From contig NZ_CP041241.1 in NCBI RefSeq assembly GCF_013488225.1, positions 124,001 through 188,000 of the forward strand: 64,000 nucleotides of DNA. The letters are read 5' to 3'. Positions 18,678 through 31,097 of the stretch are shown one piece after another; the first letter of the stretch is position 1; every line of letters starts with the position of its first letter. Both the position numbers and the translations under genes were made by a program. The stretch comes from Sinorhizobium mexicanum. Lineage in GTDB: Bacteria; Pseudomonadota; Alphaproteobacteria; Rhizobiales; Rhizobiaceae. The notes below the pieces were generated by a model. It was given only the letters and a program-made list of their open reading frames with translations. It ran no database searches and was not told where the DNA came from.

Positions 18678-20051
18678 ATGACCAGGCAACCCAAGATCAC
18701 CTTCATCGGCGCCGGCTCCACCGTCTTCATGAAGAACATCATCGGCGACGTGCTTCAGCGCCCGGCGCTTTCCGCCGCCACCATCGCGCTGATGGACGTG
18801 AACCCGGAGCGTCTCGCAGAAAGCGAGATCGTCGCCGGCAAGCTCGTGCGCACGCTCGGCGTCAAGGCGAAGATCGAAACCCATTCGAACCAGCGCAAAG
18901 CGCTCGAAGGGGCCGACTTCGTCGTCGTCGCCTTCCAGATCGGCGGCTACGAGCCTTGCACCGTCACCGACTTCGAGGTGCCGAAGAAATACGGTCTGCG
19001 CCAGACGATCGCCGACACGCTCGGCGTCGGCGGCATCATGCGGGGCTTACGCACCGTGCCGCATCTCTGGAAGATCTGCGAGGACATGCTCGCCTGCTGC
19101 CCCGAGGCGATCCTGCTGCAATATGTCAACCCGATGGCGATCAATACCTGGGCGATCGCTGAGAAATACCCGACGATCCGCCAAGTGGGGCTCTGCCATT
19201 CGGTGCAGGGCACGGCCTTCGAGCTCGCCCGCGATCTCGACATTCCGGTCGAGGAAATCCGCTACCGCGCCGCCGGCATCAACCACATGGCCTTCTACCT
19301 GAAGTTCGAGCACCGGCAGCCGGACGGCAGCTATCGCGACCTCTACCCGGATCTTATCCGTGGCTATCGCGAGGGCCGCTTCCCGAAGCCCAGCCACTGG
19401 AACCCGCGCTGCCCGAACAAGGTGCGCTACGAGATGCTGACGCGGCTCGGCTATTTCGTCACCGAGAGCTCGGAGCATTTCGCGGAATACACGCCCTACT
19501 TCATCAAGGAGGGGCGTCCGGATCTCATCGAGAAGTTCGGCATTCCGCTCGACGAATATCCGAAGCGCTGCATCGAGCAGATCGAACGCTGGAAAGGCCA
19601 GGCGGCTGCCTACAAGGAAGCCGAGACGATCGAGGTCAAGGAGAGCCACGAATATGCCTCCTCGATCATGAACTCGGTCTGGACCGGCGAACCCTCGGTC
19701 ATTTACGGCAACGTCAGGAACAACGGCTGCATCACCTCGCTGCCGGAAAATAGCGCCGCGGAAGTGCCTTGCCTGGTCGATGCTTCCGGCATCCAGCCGA
19801 CCTATATCGGCGCGCTGCCGCCGCAGTTGACGGCGCTGATCCGCACCAACATCAACGTCCAGGAGCTGACGGTCCAGGCGCTCGTGACCGAGAATCGCGA
19901 GCACCTCTATCACGCAGCGATGATGGATCCGCATACGGCCGCCGAACTCGACCTAGACCAGATCTGGTCGCTCGTCGACGACCTGCTTGCGGCCCACCGC
20001 GACTGGATCCCGGAATGGGCGCGTGTTTCGAAAAAGGTTCAAGCCGCCTGA
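18678..20051 (+). CDS. agaL2: GH4 alpha-galactosidase, second copy
   Basis: A 457-residue GH4 glycosidase, a distant paralogue of agaL1. The NAD motif ITFIGAGSTVFMKN is at the N-terminus, metal-binding Cys in LCHSVQGT and His in GINHMAFY. YVNPMAINTWA matches the GH4 substrate loop. An ATG at 18654 overlaps the agpD stop, but 18678 has AGAGG at seven bases and starts directly before the Rossmann strand, so I chose it. It closes the agp operon. The two enzymes may differ in preference, for example melibiose against longer raffinose-family sugars or alpha-glucosides. Confidence 0.87.
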   Translation: MTRQPKITFIGAGSTVFMKNIIGDVLQRPALSAATIALMDVNPERLAESEIVAGKLVRTLGVKAKIETHSNQRKALEGADFVVVAFQIGGYEPCTVTDFEVPKKYGLRQTIADTLGVGGIMRGLRTVPHLWKICEDMLACCPEAILLQYVNPMAINTWAIAEKYPTIRQVGLCHSVQGTAFELARDLDIPVEEIRYRAAGINHMAFYLKFEHRQPDGSYRDLYPDLIRGYREGRFPKPSHWNPRCPNKVRYEMLTRLGYFVTESSEHFAEYTPYFIKEGRPDLIEKFGIPLDEYPKRCIEQIERWKGQAAAYKEAETIEVKESHEYASSIMNSVWTGEPSVIYGNVRNNGCITSLPENSAAEVPCLVDASGIQPTYIGALPPQLTALIRTNINVQELTVQALVTENREHLYHAAMMDPHTAAELDLDQIWSLVDDLLAAHRDWIPEWARVSKKVQAA

Positions 20052-20072
20052 CATTTCTCCCGGTCAGGCGGC
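20043..20072 (+). promoter_or_regulatory. Hairpin spanning the agaL2 stop codon
   Basis: GCCGCCTGAC (20043-20052) and GTCAGGCGGC (20063-20072) form a perfect 10-bp stem with a 10-base loop. The agaL2 stop TGA (20049-20051) is inside the left arm. It lies four bases before a second, stronger palindrome, so the pair may act together at the 3' end. Confidence 0.5.
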
Positions 20073-20075
20073 AAG

Positions 20076-20105
20076 AAAGCCCCGGAACGATCGTTCCGGG
20101 GCTTT
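20076..20105 (+). terminator. Rho-independent terminator of the agp operon
   Basis: A perfect 30-base palindrome whose halves are AAAGCCCCGGAACGA and TCGTTCCGGGGCTTT, ending in TTTT. The strong GC stem and terminal T-run are typical of an intrinsic terminator and it would work in both directions. It closes agaL1-agpABCD-agaL2. Confidence 0.85.
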
Positions 20106-20162
20106 TCCACAACCGGCCCCTTAAAAATCGTGCCACGGTGCGCCACATTACCCAAAGTATAT

Positions 20163-20212
20163 CCTGCATGTTTGCTCAAATCGGTGTCGATTGGAGGATA
20201 GGAACATGTAGC
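20163..20212 (+). repeat. Partial RIME1-like element (second palindrome only)
   Basis: CCTGCATGTTTGCTCAAATCG followed by CGATTGGAGGATAGGAACATGTAG resembles the second palindrome of the full mosaic elements at 1893, 42058, 51896 and 59939. The companion first palindrome is absent. The element is degenerate and lies upstream of the adenylate cyclase gene. Confidence 0.5.
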
Positions 20213-20285
20213 GATCGGAAGCGCCACAGCGGCCTCTATGCGTCCGAGAGGACGCGAGCGCCGTCGGCGATGATGGAGTGTCGCA

Positions 20286-21542
20286 ATGCAGTCGCTATTG
20301 AATCCAAGCCTCGCCGAGGCGCGCCGGGACGACGCAACCCGGCCGATGCAAGGGCGGAAAATCGTTGATTGGCTGATCAACGAGACGCGCGGCGAGCGTT
20401 TCATCGACAACATCTTCGTCGAAATGTGCGAACGGCTGGTGGCGGCCGGCGTGCCGGTCGCTCGGGCCTCGCTTCATTTCAGGATTCACCATCCGCAATG
20501 GATCGGCGCGCGAATCCTCTGGCGGAAAGGGCTGTCGGAGGCGGAACTGCAGACTTATGAATACGGCATCGAGGATACGGAGCAGTATCTGAACAGCCCG
20601 CTGCACGAGTTCAACAACGGCGCGCCGGAGGTGCGGGCGCACCTCGACGACCCCGCGGCGGGCGGCCCGCAATACCCCCTCTATGATGAACTGCGCGCCA
20701 GCGGTCTTACAGACTATTTCATCTGGCCGCTCGAGCACACGCTCGGCAAGCGGCATGCGGTTACCTTCGCCAGCGACAGGCCGGGCGGCTTCAGCGACGA
20801 CGACATGGCAGTCTTCGCCGATCTCCTGCCTGCGCTGGCGCTGGTCAGCGAGATCAGGCTGAAGAACCGCTTCGCCCGCACGCTGCTGGAGACCTATGTC
20901 GGGCCGCATGCGAGCGAACAGATCCTGGCCGGCGCGACGACGCGCGGCAGCGGGGTGACGGTCGGCGCCGCGATCCTGATCTGCGATCTCCGCGATTTCA
21001 CGAAACTGTCCGACCTTTGGCCGCGGGACGACGTGATCGAGCTGCTGAACGGCTATTTCGACGCGATGTGCGAGCCGATCGAGCGGCATGGCGGCGAGAT
21101 ACTCAAGTTCATGGGCGATGGCCTGCTGGCGATTTTCCCGCTGAGCGATCCGATGGCCTGCAGCAATCTTCTCAGCGCGATCAGCGAAGCGCAGGCGGCG
21201 CTTGCCAGGTTGAACGAAGAGAACGTGCAAAAGGGCCATGAACCGCTCGGCTACGGCATCGGCGTCCATGTGGGCGACGTGATGTACGGCAATATCGGCT
21301 CAAGCAAACGCCTCGATTTCACGGTGATCGGGCCGGCCGTGAACATCGCTTCCCGCCTCGAAAGCCTGACAAAGGTGATCAAACGGCCCATTCTGCTCTC
21401 CAGGGCCTTCGTCGAAATGGCCAGATGCCAAGGCGAGTTGGAAAATCTCGGCTCCCATCCGGTAAGGGGGCTCGACGAGCCGATCGATGTCTTTGCCTTT
21501 TCCGGCAATTTCGCCTCGGCGGATTCGACTGCAGGCGCGTAG
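20286..21542 (+). CDS. Class III adenylate cyclase with an N-terminal sensory-like region
   Basis: A 418-residue soluble cyclase. The C-terminal catalytic domain (about 215-400) has the metal site in AAILICDLRDFT, the second metal residue in ILKFMGDGLLAIF, and DFTVIGPAVNIASRLE with the Asn/Arg pair for transition-state binding. The Lys in ILKFMGD and the Asp before TVIG favour ATP over GTP. The first 190 residues are not a domain I can name with confidence; the length and beta-rich ending suggest a GAF-like ligand sensor. It has no TM segment. The ATG follows GGAG at about eight bases. It is transcribed alone. Rhizobia carry many such cyclases. Confidence 0.85.
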   Translation: MQSLLNPSLAEARRDDATRPMQGRKIVDWLINETRGERFIDNIFVEMCERLVAAGVPVARASLHFRIHHPQWIGARILWRKGLSEAELQTYEYGIEDTEQYLNSPLHEFNNGAPEVRAHLDDPAAGGPQYPLYDELRASGLTDYFIWPLEHTLGKRHAVTFASDRPGGFSDDDMAVFADLLPALALVSEIRLKNRFARTLLETYVGPHASEQILAGATTRGSGVTVGAAILICDLRDFTKLSDLWPRDDVIELLNGYFDAMCEPIERHGGEILKFMGDGLLAIFPLSDPMACSNLLSAISEAQAALARLNEENVQKGHEPLGYGIGVHVGDVMYGNIGSSKRLDFTVIGPAVNIASRLESLTKVIKRPILLSRAFVEMARCQGELENLGSHPVRGLDEPIDVFAFSGNFASADSTAGA

Positions 21543-21824
21543 TCTTGGGCGAACGCCCAGGCTGACGGTCGCCCTTACCGAAAAGGCAAGCGAAAGCAAC
21601 GTGGCCGGCCTGCCGGGAACTTATGCGTTCCTCATGTCTTTGGGATGAGTGACGTATCGATTTCCTATGCGACTTCGGGTCACGGTGGCGTGGAACGGGA
21701 CACCGTTTTTGGTGCGGCGCCGCCTTCAGAATTCCACAGTTGTCGCGTCAAGCGAGGTCGCGCCCGACCTGGCGATGAGTATCGGCCAGCTTGGCGGCCG
21801 ATGTTTTCCAGCGAGTAAGAGACG

Positions 21825-22133
21825 ATGAAGATCAAGAACGGCTTTAGGATTACCTGGGGAGCCAGCCGAAGCCTGCCAGTCGAGTATTTCGTCCTGGCGA
21901 ATGTGCAATTCGAAGGAAGAGTCATCGGCCATCTCGCCGGCCGTCCGATCCGCGAGACAGCCGTCGACGGTGACGGGCTTCGCTATCGCTTCGTCGGTAT
22001 TGCGCCGCGCGACGAGCGGGGCCGGTTCGATGTCCAATCGCTCCAGACCGGGGAATGGATCGTCGAGCCCGGGCTGGTTTACGCTCAGGATCTAAAGCTG
22101 GCCGCCGACAGAGGCGCGAATCGTGCGGCGTGA
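21825..22133 (+). CDS. Small protein of unknown function
   Basis: A 102-residue frame with a plausible composition: an N-terminal basic segment, alternating hydrophobic stretches (VEYFVLANVQFEGRVIGHLAG) and a compact end. No motif is recognised. It is convergent with thiE, with a 38-base gap, and its ribosome site (GAGTAAGAGACG) is weak. The 282 bases between the cyclase and this gene contain only a short hairpin (TGGGCG-AA-CGCCCA, 21546-21559) and no other frame I would support. Confidence 0.5.
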   Translation: MKIKNGFRITWGASRSLPVEYFVLANVQFEGRVIGHLAGRPIRETAVDGDGLRYRFVGIAPRDERGRFDVQSLQTGEWIVEPGLVYAQDLKLAADRGANRAA

Positions 22134-22171
22134 CGCCGATCGTCCACAGCGCATCTCTGGGAGCGCGTGGT

Positions 22172-22777
22172 TCAGCGCCAGCGCGCGGTCTTTTCGATCC
22201 ATTCCCGTGTCCGGCTCTCGGGGTGGGCATTCAGCGTGATGTCGGTGACGACGGCAGCGCTGTCTGCGCCGTGGGCGAAGACCCCTTCGAGTCGATCGGT
22301 GTTCAACCCCCCGATCGCGACCAGCGGAAGCGGCCGCACGCGCTCGCGCCAGGCGGAGATGCGGGCAAGCCCTTGCGGCTCCCATTTCATCTTCTTGAGG
22401 ATCGTCGGATAGATCGGACCGAGCGCCACGTAGTCGGGTTTGGCGGCGAGCGCGGTTTCGAGCTCCGTCTCGTCATGGGTGCTGAGGCCGAGCTTCAGCC
22501 CGGCGGCGCGGATCGCCGCGATGTCGGCCACGGCGAGGTCTTCCTGGCCGAGATGGACGAAGTCGCAGCCTTCCTCGATCGCGATCTGCCAGTAGTCGTT
22601 GATGATCAGCTGGCAGCCATTGGCGGCGCAGATCGCTTTGGCGCGGCGGACCTCGCTTCTGAGTTCCGGCTCGGCGCGGTCCTTGATCCGAAGCTGCACC
22701 AGGTTCACGCCGCGCGGCACCAGGCGTTCGATCCAGTCTGCACTGTCGACGATGAGGTAGAACGGGTCGAGTTTCAC
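22172..22777 (-). CDS. thiE: Thiamine phosphate synthase
   Basis: A 201-residue TIM-barrel enzyme that joins HMP-pyrophosphate and the thiazole phosphate carboxylate to give thiamine monophosphate. Family landmarks are VQLRIKDR (pyrophosphate Lys region), [13 protein letters not shown] and [10 protein letters not shown], then [10 protein letters not shown] and VAIGGLN near the C-terminus. It is the last gene of the thiCOSGE operon and overlaps the end of thiG by four bases. Confidence 0.92.
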   Translation of the reverse strand: MKLDPFYLIVDSADWIERLVPRGVNLVQLRIKDRAEPELRSEVRRAKAICAANGCQLIINDYWQIAIEEGCDFVHLGQEDLAVADIAAIRAAGLKLGLSTHDETELETALAAKPDYVALGPIYPTILKKMKWEPQGLARISAWRERVRPLPLVAIGGLNTDRLEGVFAHGADSAAVVTDITLNAHPESRTREWIEKTARWR

Positions 22778-23547
22778 GAGAAGACTGCCTTTCCGATGAC
22801 GGGGGTCGAGGGCACGGCCATGTCGCGCGGTTCAAGCATGCCCGCTTCGAAGGCGGCGCGGCCGGCGTCGATCGCCTTGGCGAAGGCTGCGGCCATCAGC
22901 GCCGGATTGCCGGCGCCGGCAACGGCCGTGTTGAGCAGCACCGCGTCGTAGCCGAGCTCCATCACGATCGTTGCATGTGAGGGCCGGCCGATGCCAGCAT
23001 CTACGATCAGTGGCACGTCGGGAAAATGCGCGCGCATGGTTCGAAGCGCCGCGATGTTCTGCGGGCCCATGGCACTGCCGATCGGCGCGCACCAGGGCAT
23101 CAGCACCTTGCAGCCCGCTTCGACCAGCCGTTCGGCAACGACGAGGTCGTCTGTCGTATAGGGAAAGACCTCGAAGCCTTCGCCGGCGAGGATGCGGGCC
23201 GCCTCGACAAGCCCGAAGACGTCCGGCTGAAGCGTATTGTGATTGCCGATCACCTCGAGCTTGATCCAGTTCGTACCGAAGACCTCGCGCGCCATCTTCG
23301 CCGTCAGCACCGCTTCCGATACGGAATGACAGCCGGCCGTATTCGGCAACACGCGCACGCCGAGCTCGCGGATGAGTTCGAAGAAGGCGCCGCCCGAGCG
23401 GCCGCCGGCCGTTTCACGACGGAGCGACACCGTGACAACCTCCGTGCCCGCCTGCCGGACGGCATCGGCGAGGATGGCGGGGGAGGGGTAGCGCGCCGTA
23501 CCGAGCAGCATGCGCGAGCCAAGTTCCTGTCCGTATAATGTCAGCAT
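22774..23547 (-). CDS. thiG: Thiazole synthase
   Basis: A 257-residue TIM-barrel protein that builds the thiazole ring from ThiS-thiocarboxylate, deoxyxylulose phosphate and a glycine-derived imine. The Schiff-base lysine is in [10 protein letters not shown]. Other family marks are [41 protein letters not shown] and [11 protein letters not shown]. The start at 23547 (MLTLYGQ) lies two bases after the thiS stop; a longer frame reaching 23592 would overlap thiS and is rejected. Confidence 0.95.
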   Translation of the reverse strand: MLTLYGQELGSRMLLGTARYPSPAILADAVRQAGTEVVTVSLRRETAGGRSGGAFFELIRELGVRVLPNTAGCHSVSEAVLTAKMAREVFGTNWIKLEVIGNHNTLQPDVFGLVEAARILAGEGFEVFPYTTDDLVVAERLVEAGCKVLMPWCAPIGSAMGPQNIAALRTMRAHFPDVPLIVDAGIGRPSHATIVMELGYDAVLLNTAVAGAGNPALMAAAFAKAIDAGRAAFEAGMLEPRDMAVPSTPVIGKAVFS

Positions 23548-23549
23548 CT

Positions 23550-23747
23550 TCAGCCTCCCTTCATCGGCGAAAGAATTTCGATCCGGTCGCAATCATTGAG
23601 CCGATGGCTTGCCCTGTCAGTCCGGTGAACGAGTTCGCCGTTGACAGCGGTTGCGAGCCAGTCTCCTTCGTATTCGAGCGCCAGCAGCAGCTCCGACAGC
23701 GTCTTTGCGCTGCTCTCCAAGGTCTCGCCGTTGACGATGTAGGTCAT
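23550..23747 (-). CDS. thiS: Sulfur carrier protein
   Basis: A 65-residue ubiquitin-fold protein ending in the diagnostic Gly-Gly (SPMKGG), the site of adenylation and thiocarboxylation. [20 protein letters not shown] corresponds to the conserved core before the C-terminal tail. It overlaps the end of thiO by four bases and precedes thiG. The adenylating partner ThiF is not in this window. Confidence 0.93.
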   Translation of the reverse strand: MTYIVNGETLESSAKTLSELLLALEYEGDWLATAVNGELVHRTDRASHRLNDCDRIEILSPMKGG

Positions 23748-24754
23748 TGGGTTGCTCCCTGTCGGAAAGGAGGATTGGGTGAGAACGGCGGATGCTCCGC
23801 TCCGCAGAGCTTTTCTGCGAGCTGCCGCGCCATGGCGGGGGCAAGCAGGAAGCCGTGGCGGTACATGCCGGCGATCGCGAAGCCGTCGTCGCGGTCGAGG
23901 ACGCGTGGCAGGTTGTCTGCAAAGGCGGGCCGGACACCGACGCCCATCTCCACGACGCGAGCCTCGCCGAAGGCGGGATGAACTGCGTAGGCGGCGTTCA
24001 GGAACTCCATCACCGAGCGGGCGGTGATCGGCCCGTCATCATCGGTTTCGATCATGGTCGCACCGACCATGAAACGGTGGTTGTCGCGCGGCACGATATA
24101 GAGCGGGTGGCGTGGATGAAGCAGGCGGACAGGCCTTGAGACGCTGATCTCGGAGGTTTCCAGAAAGAGCATCTCACCCCGCACACCACGAAGGCCGGTC
24201 GTGGTGGCAATCGCCGCCGCGCCTGTGCATTCGACCACTGCCGAGAAGGACGTATCCGACGGCAGATCGGGGCTCCCGAGATGGAAGCGGACGCCTCTCT
24301 CGACGAGCGCGGTGTAAAGGCCGTCCATTGCCTTTCGCGGATCGAGATGGGCTTCTTCGGGAAAGAACAGCGCGCGCTCGAACCGGCCCGCAAGGTCCGG
24401 TTCGAGCTCTCCGATCGTGTTGCCGCCGACCCATTCGTATCCGCGGGTGCGGGCGGCGAAGCGGTCGAGCTCACCGCTGTCCCGTCCCGCGGCGATAACC
24501 AACGTGCCCCTGCGGAACACTTCGCCGGGGACGGCTTCTTCCCACCAGTCGGCCGCGGAAAGCCCGAGCGTCAAGACCGCTTCACCGGCCGCTTCGCGTT
24601 CGCAATAGGGCGCGATCATGCCGCCGGCATAGCTGGAAGCGCCGGCGCCGACGTTTTCCGCCGTATCGATCACCTCCACCGCGATGCCGCGGCGGCTGAG
24701 CTCGAAGGCGGCGGCAAGGCCGGCGACGCCGGCTCCCTTGATCAATACCGTCAT
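23744..24754 (-). CDS. thiO: Glycine oxidase for thiazole biosynthesis
   Basis: A 336-residue FAD-dependent amine oxidase that turns glycine into the imine used by ThiG. The dinucleotide motif is GAGVAGLAAAFELSRRG, followed by VIDTAENVGAGASSYAGGM, typical of the DAO family. The C-terminal IAGMYRHGFLLAPAMA is a conserved flavin-contact region. The ATG at 24754 is two bases after the thiC stop. A longer in-frame extension overlaps thiC and is not used. The oxidase route fits an aerobic organism. Confidence 0.92.
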   Translation of the reverse strand: MTVLIKGAGVAGLAAAFELSRRGIAVEVIDTAENVGAGASSYAGGMIAPYCEREAAGEAVLTLGLSAADWWEEAVPGEVFRRGTLVIAAGRDSGELDRFAARTRGYEWVGGNTIGELEPDLAGRFERALFFPEEAHLDPRKAMDGLYTALVERGVRFHLGSPDLPSDTSFSAVVECTGAAAIATTTGLRGVRGEMLFLETSEISVSRPVRLLHPRHPLYIVPRDNHRFMVGATMIETDDDGPITARSVMEFLNAAYAVHPAFGEARVVEMGVGVRPAFADNLPRVLDRDDGFAIAGMYRHGFLLAPAMARQLAEKLCGAEHPPFSPNPPFRQGATQ

Positions 24755-24756
24755 TC

Positions 24757-26658
<1,902 letters not shown>

Positions 26659-26695
26659 TCACGGGAACACACGGAATCCTGGCCTTCGCACGTCT

Positions 26696-26789
26696 GCACC
26701 GTCCCTACGCCAGTATGAACTGGATCAGGTTCAACGGGTCACTGCGCGCTTTAGCAGTATCTCAGCCCCTTGCCGGGACCCCCCTGGTG
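26696..26789 (-). promoter_or_regulatory. TPP riboswitch (THI element) upstream of thiC
   Basis: On the minus strand the element starts CACCAGGGGGGTCCCGG, continues with GGCTGAGAT (26767-26759), then CCTGATCCAGTT (26729-26718), CTGGCGTAGGGA and closes with GGTGC at 26700-26696. These are the invariant segments of the thiamine pyrophosphate aptamer, in order, with CACC/GGTG closing the P1 stem. It ends 112 bases before the thiC start. The remaining 150 bases up to the DUF427 gene hold the promoter region and no gene. Confidence 0.95.
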
Positions 26790-26940
26790 AATGAGTGCAA
26801 ATAGTCACCGATATCGCCGCTGCGTCAACCCTGTTTTTTCGGCGGTTGGCCGGGTGCAGCCCGCATGGACGGTTGCAGCCCTTGGGATGCCGGAGGCCTG
26901 ACCCTATGTAAGAAGGATCAAAATCCGGAGGTGTTCGCTC

Positions 26941-27324
26941 ATGTCAGACAAGTCGATCAAGATTCCCGGGCCCGATCATCCGATCATCATCGACCACAAT
27001 CCAGCGCGCGTCGTCGTCAAGCTCGACGGCCGCGTCGTTGCCGATACGCGCGATGCACTGACCTTGCGCGAGGCGTCCTATCCGCCGGTGCAGTATATTC
27101 CCCGCAAGGACGTCGACATGTCGCTCGTTGCGCGCACCGATCATTCGACGCATTGCCCCTACAAGGGCGACGCTTCCTACTACAGCGTCACGCCAGGTGG
27201 CGAGCGCTCGAAGAACGCCATCTGGACCTATGAAAACCCGCATGCAGCGGTGCGTGAAATCAAGGACCACATGGCATTCTATCCCGATCGGGTGGACTCG
27301 ATCGAGGAATTGCCGGCGTCTTAG
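26941..27324 (+). CDS. DUF427 domain protein
   Basis: A 127-residue single-domain protein of the DUF427 family. Recognisable features are VVKLDGRVVADTRDALTLREA, the conserved YIPRKDVDMSLV and SLVARTDHSTHCPYKGDASYYS, and IWTYENP near the end. The family is widespread and lacks an agreed function; the Cys/His-containing patch is conserved in my recollection of relatives. RBS AATCCGGAGGT lies upstream. Divergent from thiC and convergent with the PobR-like regulator. Confidence 0.85.
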   Translation: MSDKSIKIPGPDHPIIIDHNPARVVVKLDGRVVADTRDALTLREASYPPVQYIPRKDVDMSLVARTDHSTHCPYKGDASYYSVTPGGERSKNAIWTYENPHAAVREIKDHMAFYPDRVDSIEELPAS

Positions 27325-27344
27325 GGCGCAGGGCATACGCAGCG

Positions 27345-28232
27345 TCACACGCCGAGCTTTTGCCGCTCCGCCATCCGCCACGCGCGCGGCGTAGTTCCGA
27401 GGTGACGGACGAAGAAGCGCGAGAAATACGCCGCGTCCGAAAAGCCGAGGCGGAAGCTGATCTCCTGGACGCTGGCACGGGTGAAGACGAGCTCGCGCCG
27501 CGCCGCGTTCAAGAGCCTTTCGGCGATCACCTCGTGCACGCTCTGTCCCGTCATCGACCGGACCACGCGGTTCAAATGCGTCTGCGACAGACCGAGTTCG
27601 CGGGCGTAGAACGCCGCCGGCCGGTGCGCAAGAACGTGCTGTCGGAGCAGGGCGTCGAACCGCTCCATTCGGCGCTCGTTTTCGCTTTCCGCGGCAGCCG
27701 CGTCGACACGCGGCGCTTCTGCCAGCCGCGCCGTCAGCGCCAGCACCGTCGAGAGATAAGCGTCGAGCAGGCCGGTGCGGTGATTGCGCCGCGCCGCCCA
27801 TTCCTCCGCCAGGCGCTGCAAGGTCTCGGCGACGTAGCGGCCGTCCTCGCTTTCGCCGAGCGGCGTCAGGCAAGGTTTTGCCAGCCATGTACCCAGTCTG
27901 CTGCGGCCGCCCGGAGCAGCCGGCAGGTGTGACGCGAGGATCGTGAAAACGAAACCGTCGATGTCGCGGGAAAAGCGGAAGCCATGGCTGACGGTGGGCG
28001 GGATGGTGATTACCGCCGGGGGAGAGATTGCCTGCGACGTCTCGCCGAATACGGCGTCGCCCGAGCCCTCGGCGATGTACAGGATCTGAAAGAAGCTCTG
28101 ATGGCGGTGAAGGCCGATTTCCCAATGGTGCAGGCTGCTGCGCGAGGGGATCGTCTCGCAATGCAGCCAGAAATCAGGCCGTTCTCCGGACTCCTCGCCG
28201 TAAAGCTCATATGTCGGGACCGCCCGCTTCAT
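27345..28232 (-). CDS. pobR: AraC-family regulator, probable activator of pobA
   Basis: A 295-residue AraC-type protein. The N-terminal cupin-like domain (HHWEIGLHRHQSFFQILYIAEG, ISPPAVITIPPTVSHGFRFS) fits a small aromatic-ligand pocket. The C-terminal two HTH units are in about 195-290 (ARELGLSQTHLNRVVRSM and VQEISFRLGFSDAAYFSRFF). It faces away from pobA across 189 bases, the arrangement seen for PobR regulators that respond to 4-hydroxybenzoate. A GTG at 28241 could add three residues. The gene symbol is inferred from family and position. Confidence 0.8.
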   Translation of the reverse strand: MKRAVPTYELYGEESGERPDFWLHCETIPSRSSLHHWEIGLHRHQSFFQILYIAEGSGDAVFGETSQAISPPAVITIPPTVSHGFRFSRDIDGFVFTILASHLPAAPGGRSRLGTWLAKPCLTPLGESEDGRYVAETLQRLAEEWAARRNHRTGLLDAYLSTVLALTARLAEAPRVDAAAAESENERRMERFDALLRQHVLAHRPAAFYARELGLSQTHLNRVVRSMTGQSVHEVIAERLLNAARRELVFTRASVQEISFRLGFSDAAYFSRFFVRHLGTTPRAWRMAERQKLGV

Positions 28233-28322
28233 CTTCTTCACCCAGCCGCGATGTTCGATAAGTGCAATTTCTTGGCTGAAATGTCCATTGAGACAAGCCC
28301 GGACGGCGCGCAAACTTCCTGA

Positions 28323-29594
<1,272 letters not shown>

Positions 29595-29857
29595 TCGCGA
29601 CTTCGACATGGCCACCTCGGCCGCCCCAACGGAACTGCGGCGACGAGATCGAGCCTGCGTTTTGCGTGCCGACGCGTTACATTGGCAGGAGAACCTAGAC
29701 GCAAGCTTCGTCGTGATAACATAACCCATCAGTTATGGAACGAGCGCTGACATTTCATTATTTATCGCGGTCGGACATGACAGACTGAGCATGAGGTTGA
29801 ACGCTAATAAATAGACGATGCCGGACGGGAGTGAGCCGGCTATCGCAGGGAGGAAAA

Positions 29858-31030
29858 ATGAAACGGACCATTCTCGCCGCACTGGCGGCATTGGCAATGA
29901 GCGGGGCAGCCGAGGCCGACACGATCAAGATCGGCGTAATCGGGCCATTTTCAGGCCCGTTCGCGCTGCAGGGCAAGAATTTCAAGGCGGGCATCGACGC
30001 CTATATGGCGCTGAACGGCAGCAAGGTCGGCGACGATGATGTCGAGGTCATCTACCGGGACGTGCCGCAGGCGGATCCGGCCCAGTCGAAGGCATTGGCG
30101 CAGGAACTCGTCGTCAAGGAGGGCGTGCAGTATCTCGCCGGCTTCTATTTCACCCCCGACGCGATGGCGGTGACGCCGCTGCTCGAGCAGGGGAATGTGC
30201 CGCTCGTGGTCATGAATGCCGCGACTTCGGCGATCGTCACCAAGAGCCCACTGGTCGTGCGCACCTCGTTCACGCTCTGGCAGACCTCCACGCCGATCGC
30301 CAAGGTCGCGAAGGATGCCGGCGTCTCGAAGATCATTTCGGTCGTCAGTGACTACGGCCCGGGCGTCGACGCGGAGAACGCCTTCAAGAAAGCGTACGAA
30401 GCGGCGGGCGGCGAGATCGTCGAGGCGGTCCGCATGCCGCTTGCCACCAACGATTTCTCGCCGATCATGCAGCGCGTCAAGGATTCGGGCGCCCAGGGCG
30501 TCTTCGCCTTCCTCCCGTCCGGCCCGACGACGCTCGGTTTCGTCAAGGCCTATAACGAAAACGGGCTCAAGGATGCAGGCATCAAGCTCTTTGCGCCTGG
30601 CGACCTGACGCAGGAGTCCGACCTCCCGGCGCTGGGTGAAGCCGCGCTCGGCCTTCAGACGACGTTCCACTATGCCGTCTCGCACGACTCTCCCGAAAAC
30701 AAGACCTTCGTCGAGGCGGCCGGCAAGGCGATCGGCAATCCCGCCGAACTTTCCTTCCCTGCCGTCGGCGCTTACGACGGCATGCACGTCATCTACAAGA
30801 TGATCGAGGCGACCGGCGGCGAGCAGGACGCGCAAAAGGCAGTCGATGCGGTCAAGGGACTTTCCTGGACGAGCCCACGCGGGCCGGTCTCGATCGACCC
30901 GGAATCGCGCCACATCATCCAGAACATTTATCTGCGCGAGGTCGCCAAAGCCGCGGACGGCTCCTATTACAACAAGGAGATCCAGACCTTCGAAAAGCAG
31001 GGCGACCCTGGCCTTGCGGCGCTGAAATAG
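29858..31030 (+). CDS. Branched-chain-type ABC transporter substrate-binding protein
   Basis: A 390-residue periplasmic protein of the Leu/Ile/Val (HAAT) family. Signal peptide MKRTILAALAALAMSGAAEA ends before DTIKIGVIGPFSG, the classic first strand of the binding lobe. Further marks are SVVSDYGPGVDAENAFKKAY and FPAVGAYDGMHVIYKM. The ATG at 29858 follows GGGAGG; a longer frame is rejected because the signal peptide starts here. Lying next to pobA, the importer may take up aromatic acids rather than amino acids; several HAAT binding proteins do this. The 263-base gap from pobA contains no other gene. Confidence 0.9.
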   Translation: MKRTILAALAALAMSGAAEADTIKIGVIGPFSGPFALQGKNFKAGIDAYMALNGSKVGDDDVEVIYRDVPQADPAQSKALAQELVVKEGVQYLAGFYFTPDAMAVTPLLEQGNVPLVVMNAATSAIVTKSPLVVRTSFTLWQTSTPIAKVAKDAGVSKIISVVSDYGPGVDAENAFKKAYEAAGGEIVEAVRMPLATNDFSPIMQRVKDSGAQGVFAFLPSGPTTLGFVKAYNENGLKDAGIKLFAPGDLTQESDLPALGEAALGLQTTFHYAVSHDSPENKTFVEAAGKAIGNPAELSFPAVGAYDGMHVIYKMIEATGGEQDAQKAVDAVKGLSWTSPRGPVSIDPESRHIIQNIYLREVAKAADGSYYNKEIQTFEKQGDPGLAALK

Positions 31031-31046
31031 CAACGGCCGGCTGTTT

Positions 31047-31077
31047 TGATGCGGGGTCGCCATGCTGCCCCGCATCA
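31047..31077 (+). promoter_or_regulatory. Intercistronic hairpin after the HAAT binding-protein gene
   Basis: TGATGCGGGG (31047-31056) and CCCCGCATCA (31068-31077) form a perfect 10-bp stem with an 11-base loop, between the binding-protein stop and the permease start. There is no U-run. The position matches hairpins after lacE and agpA. Confidence 0.55.
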
Positions 31078-31097
31078 TCGGCAAACAGGATGGATAC

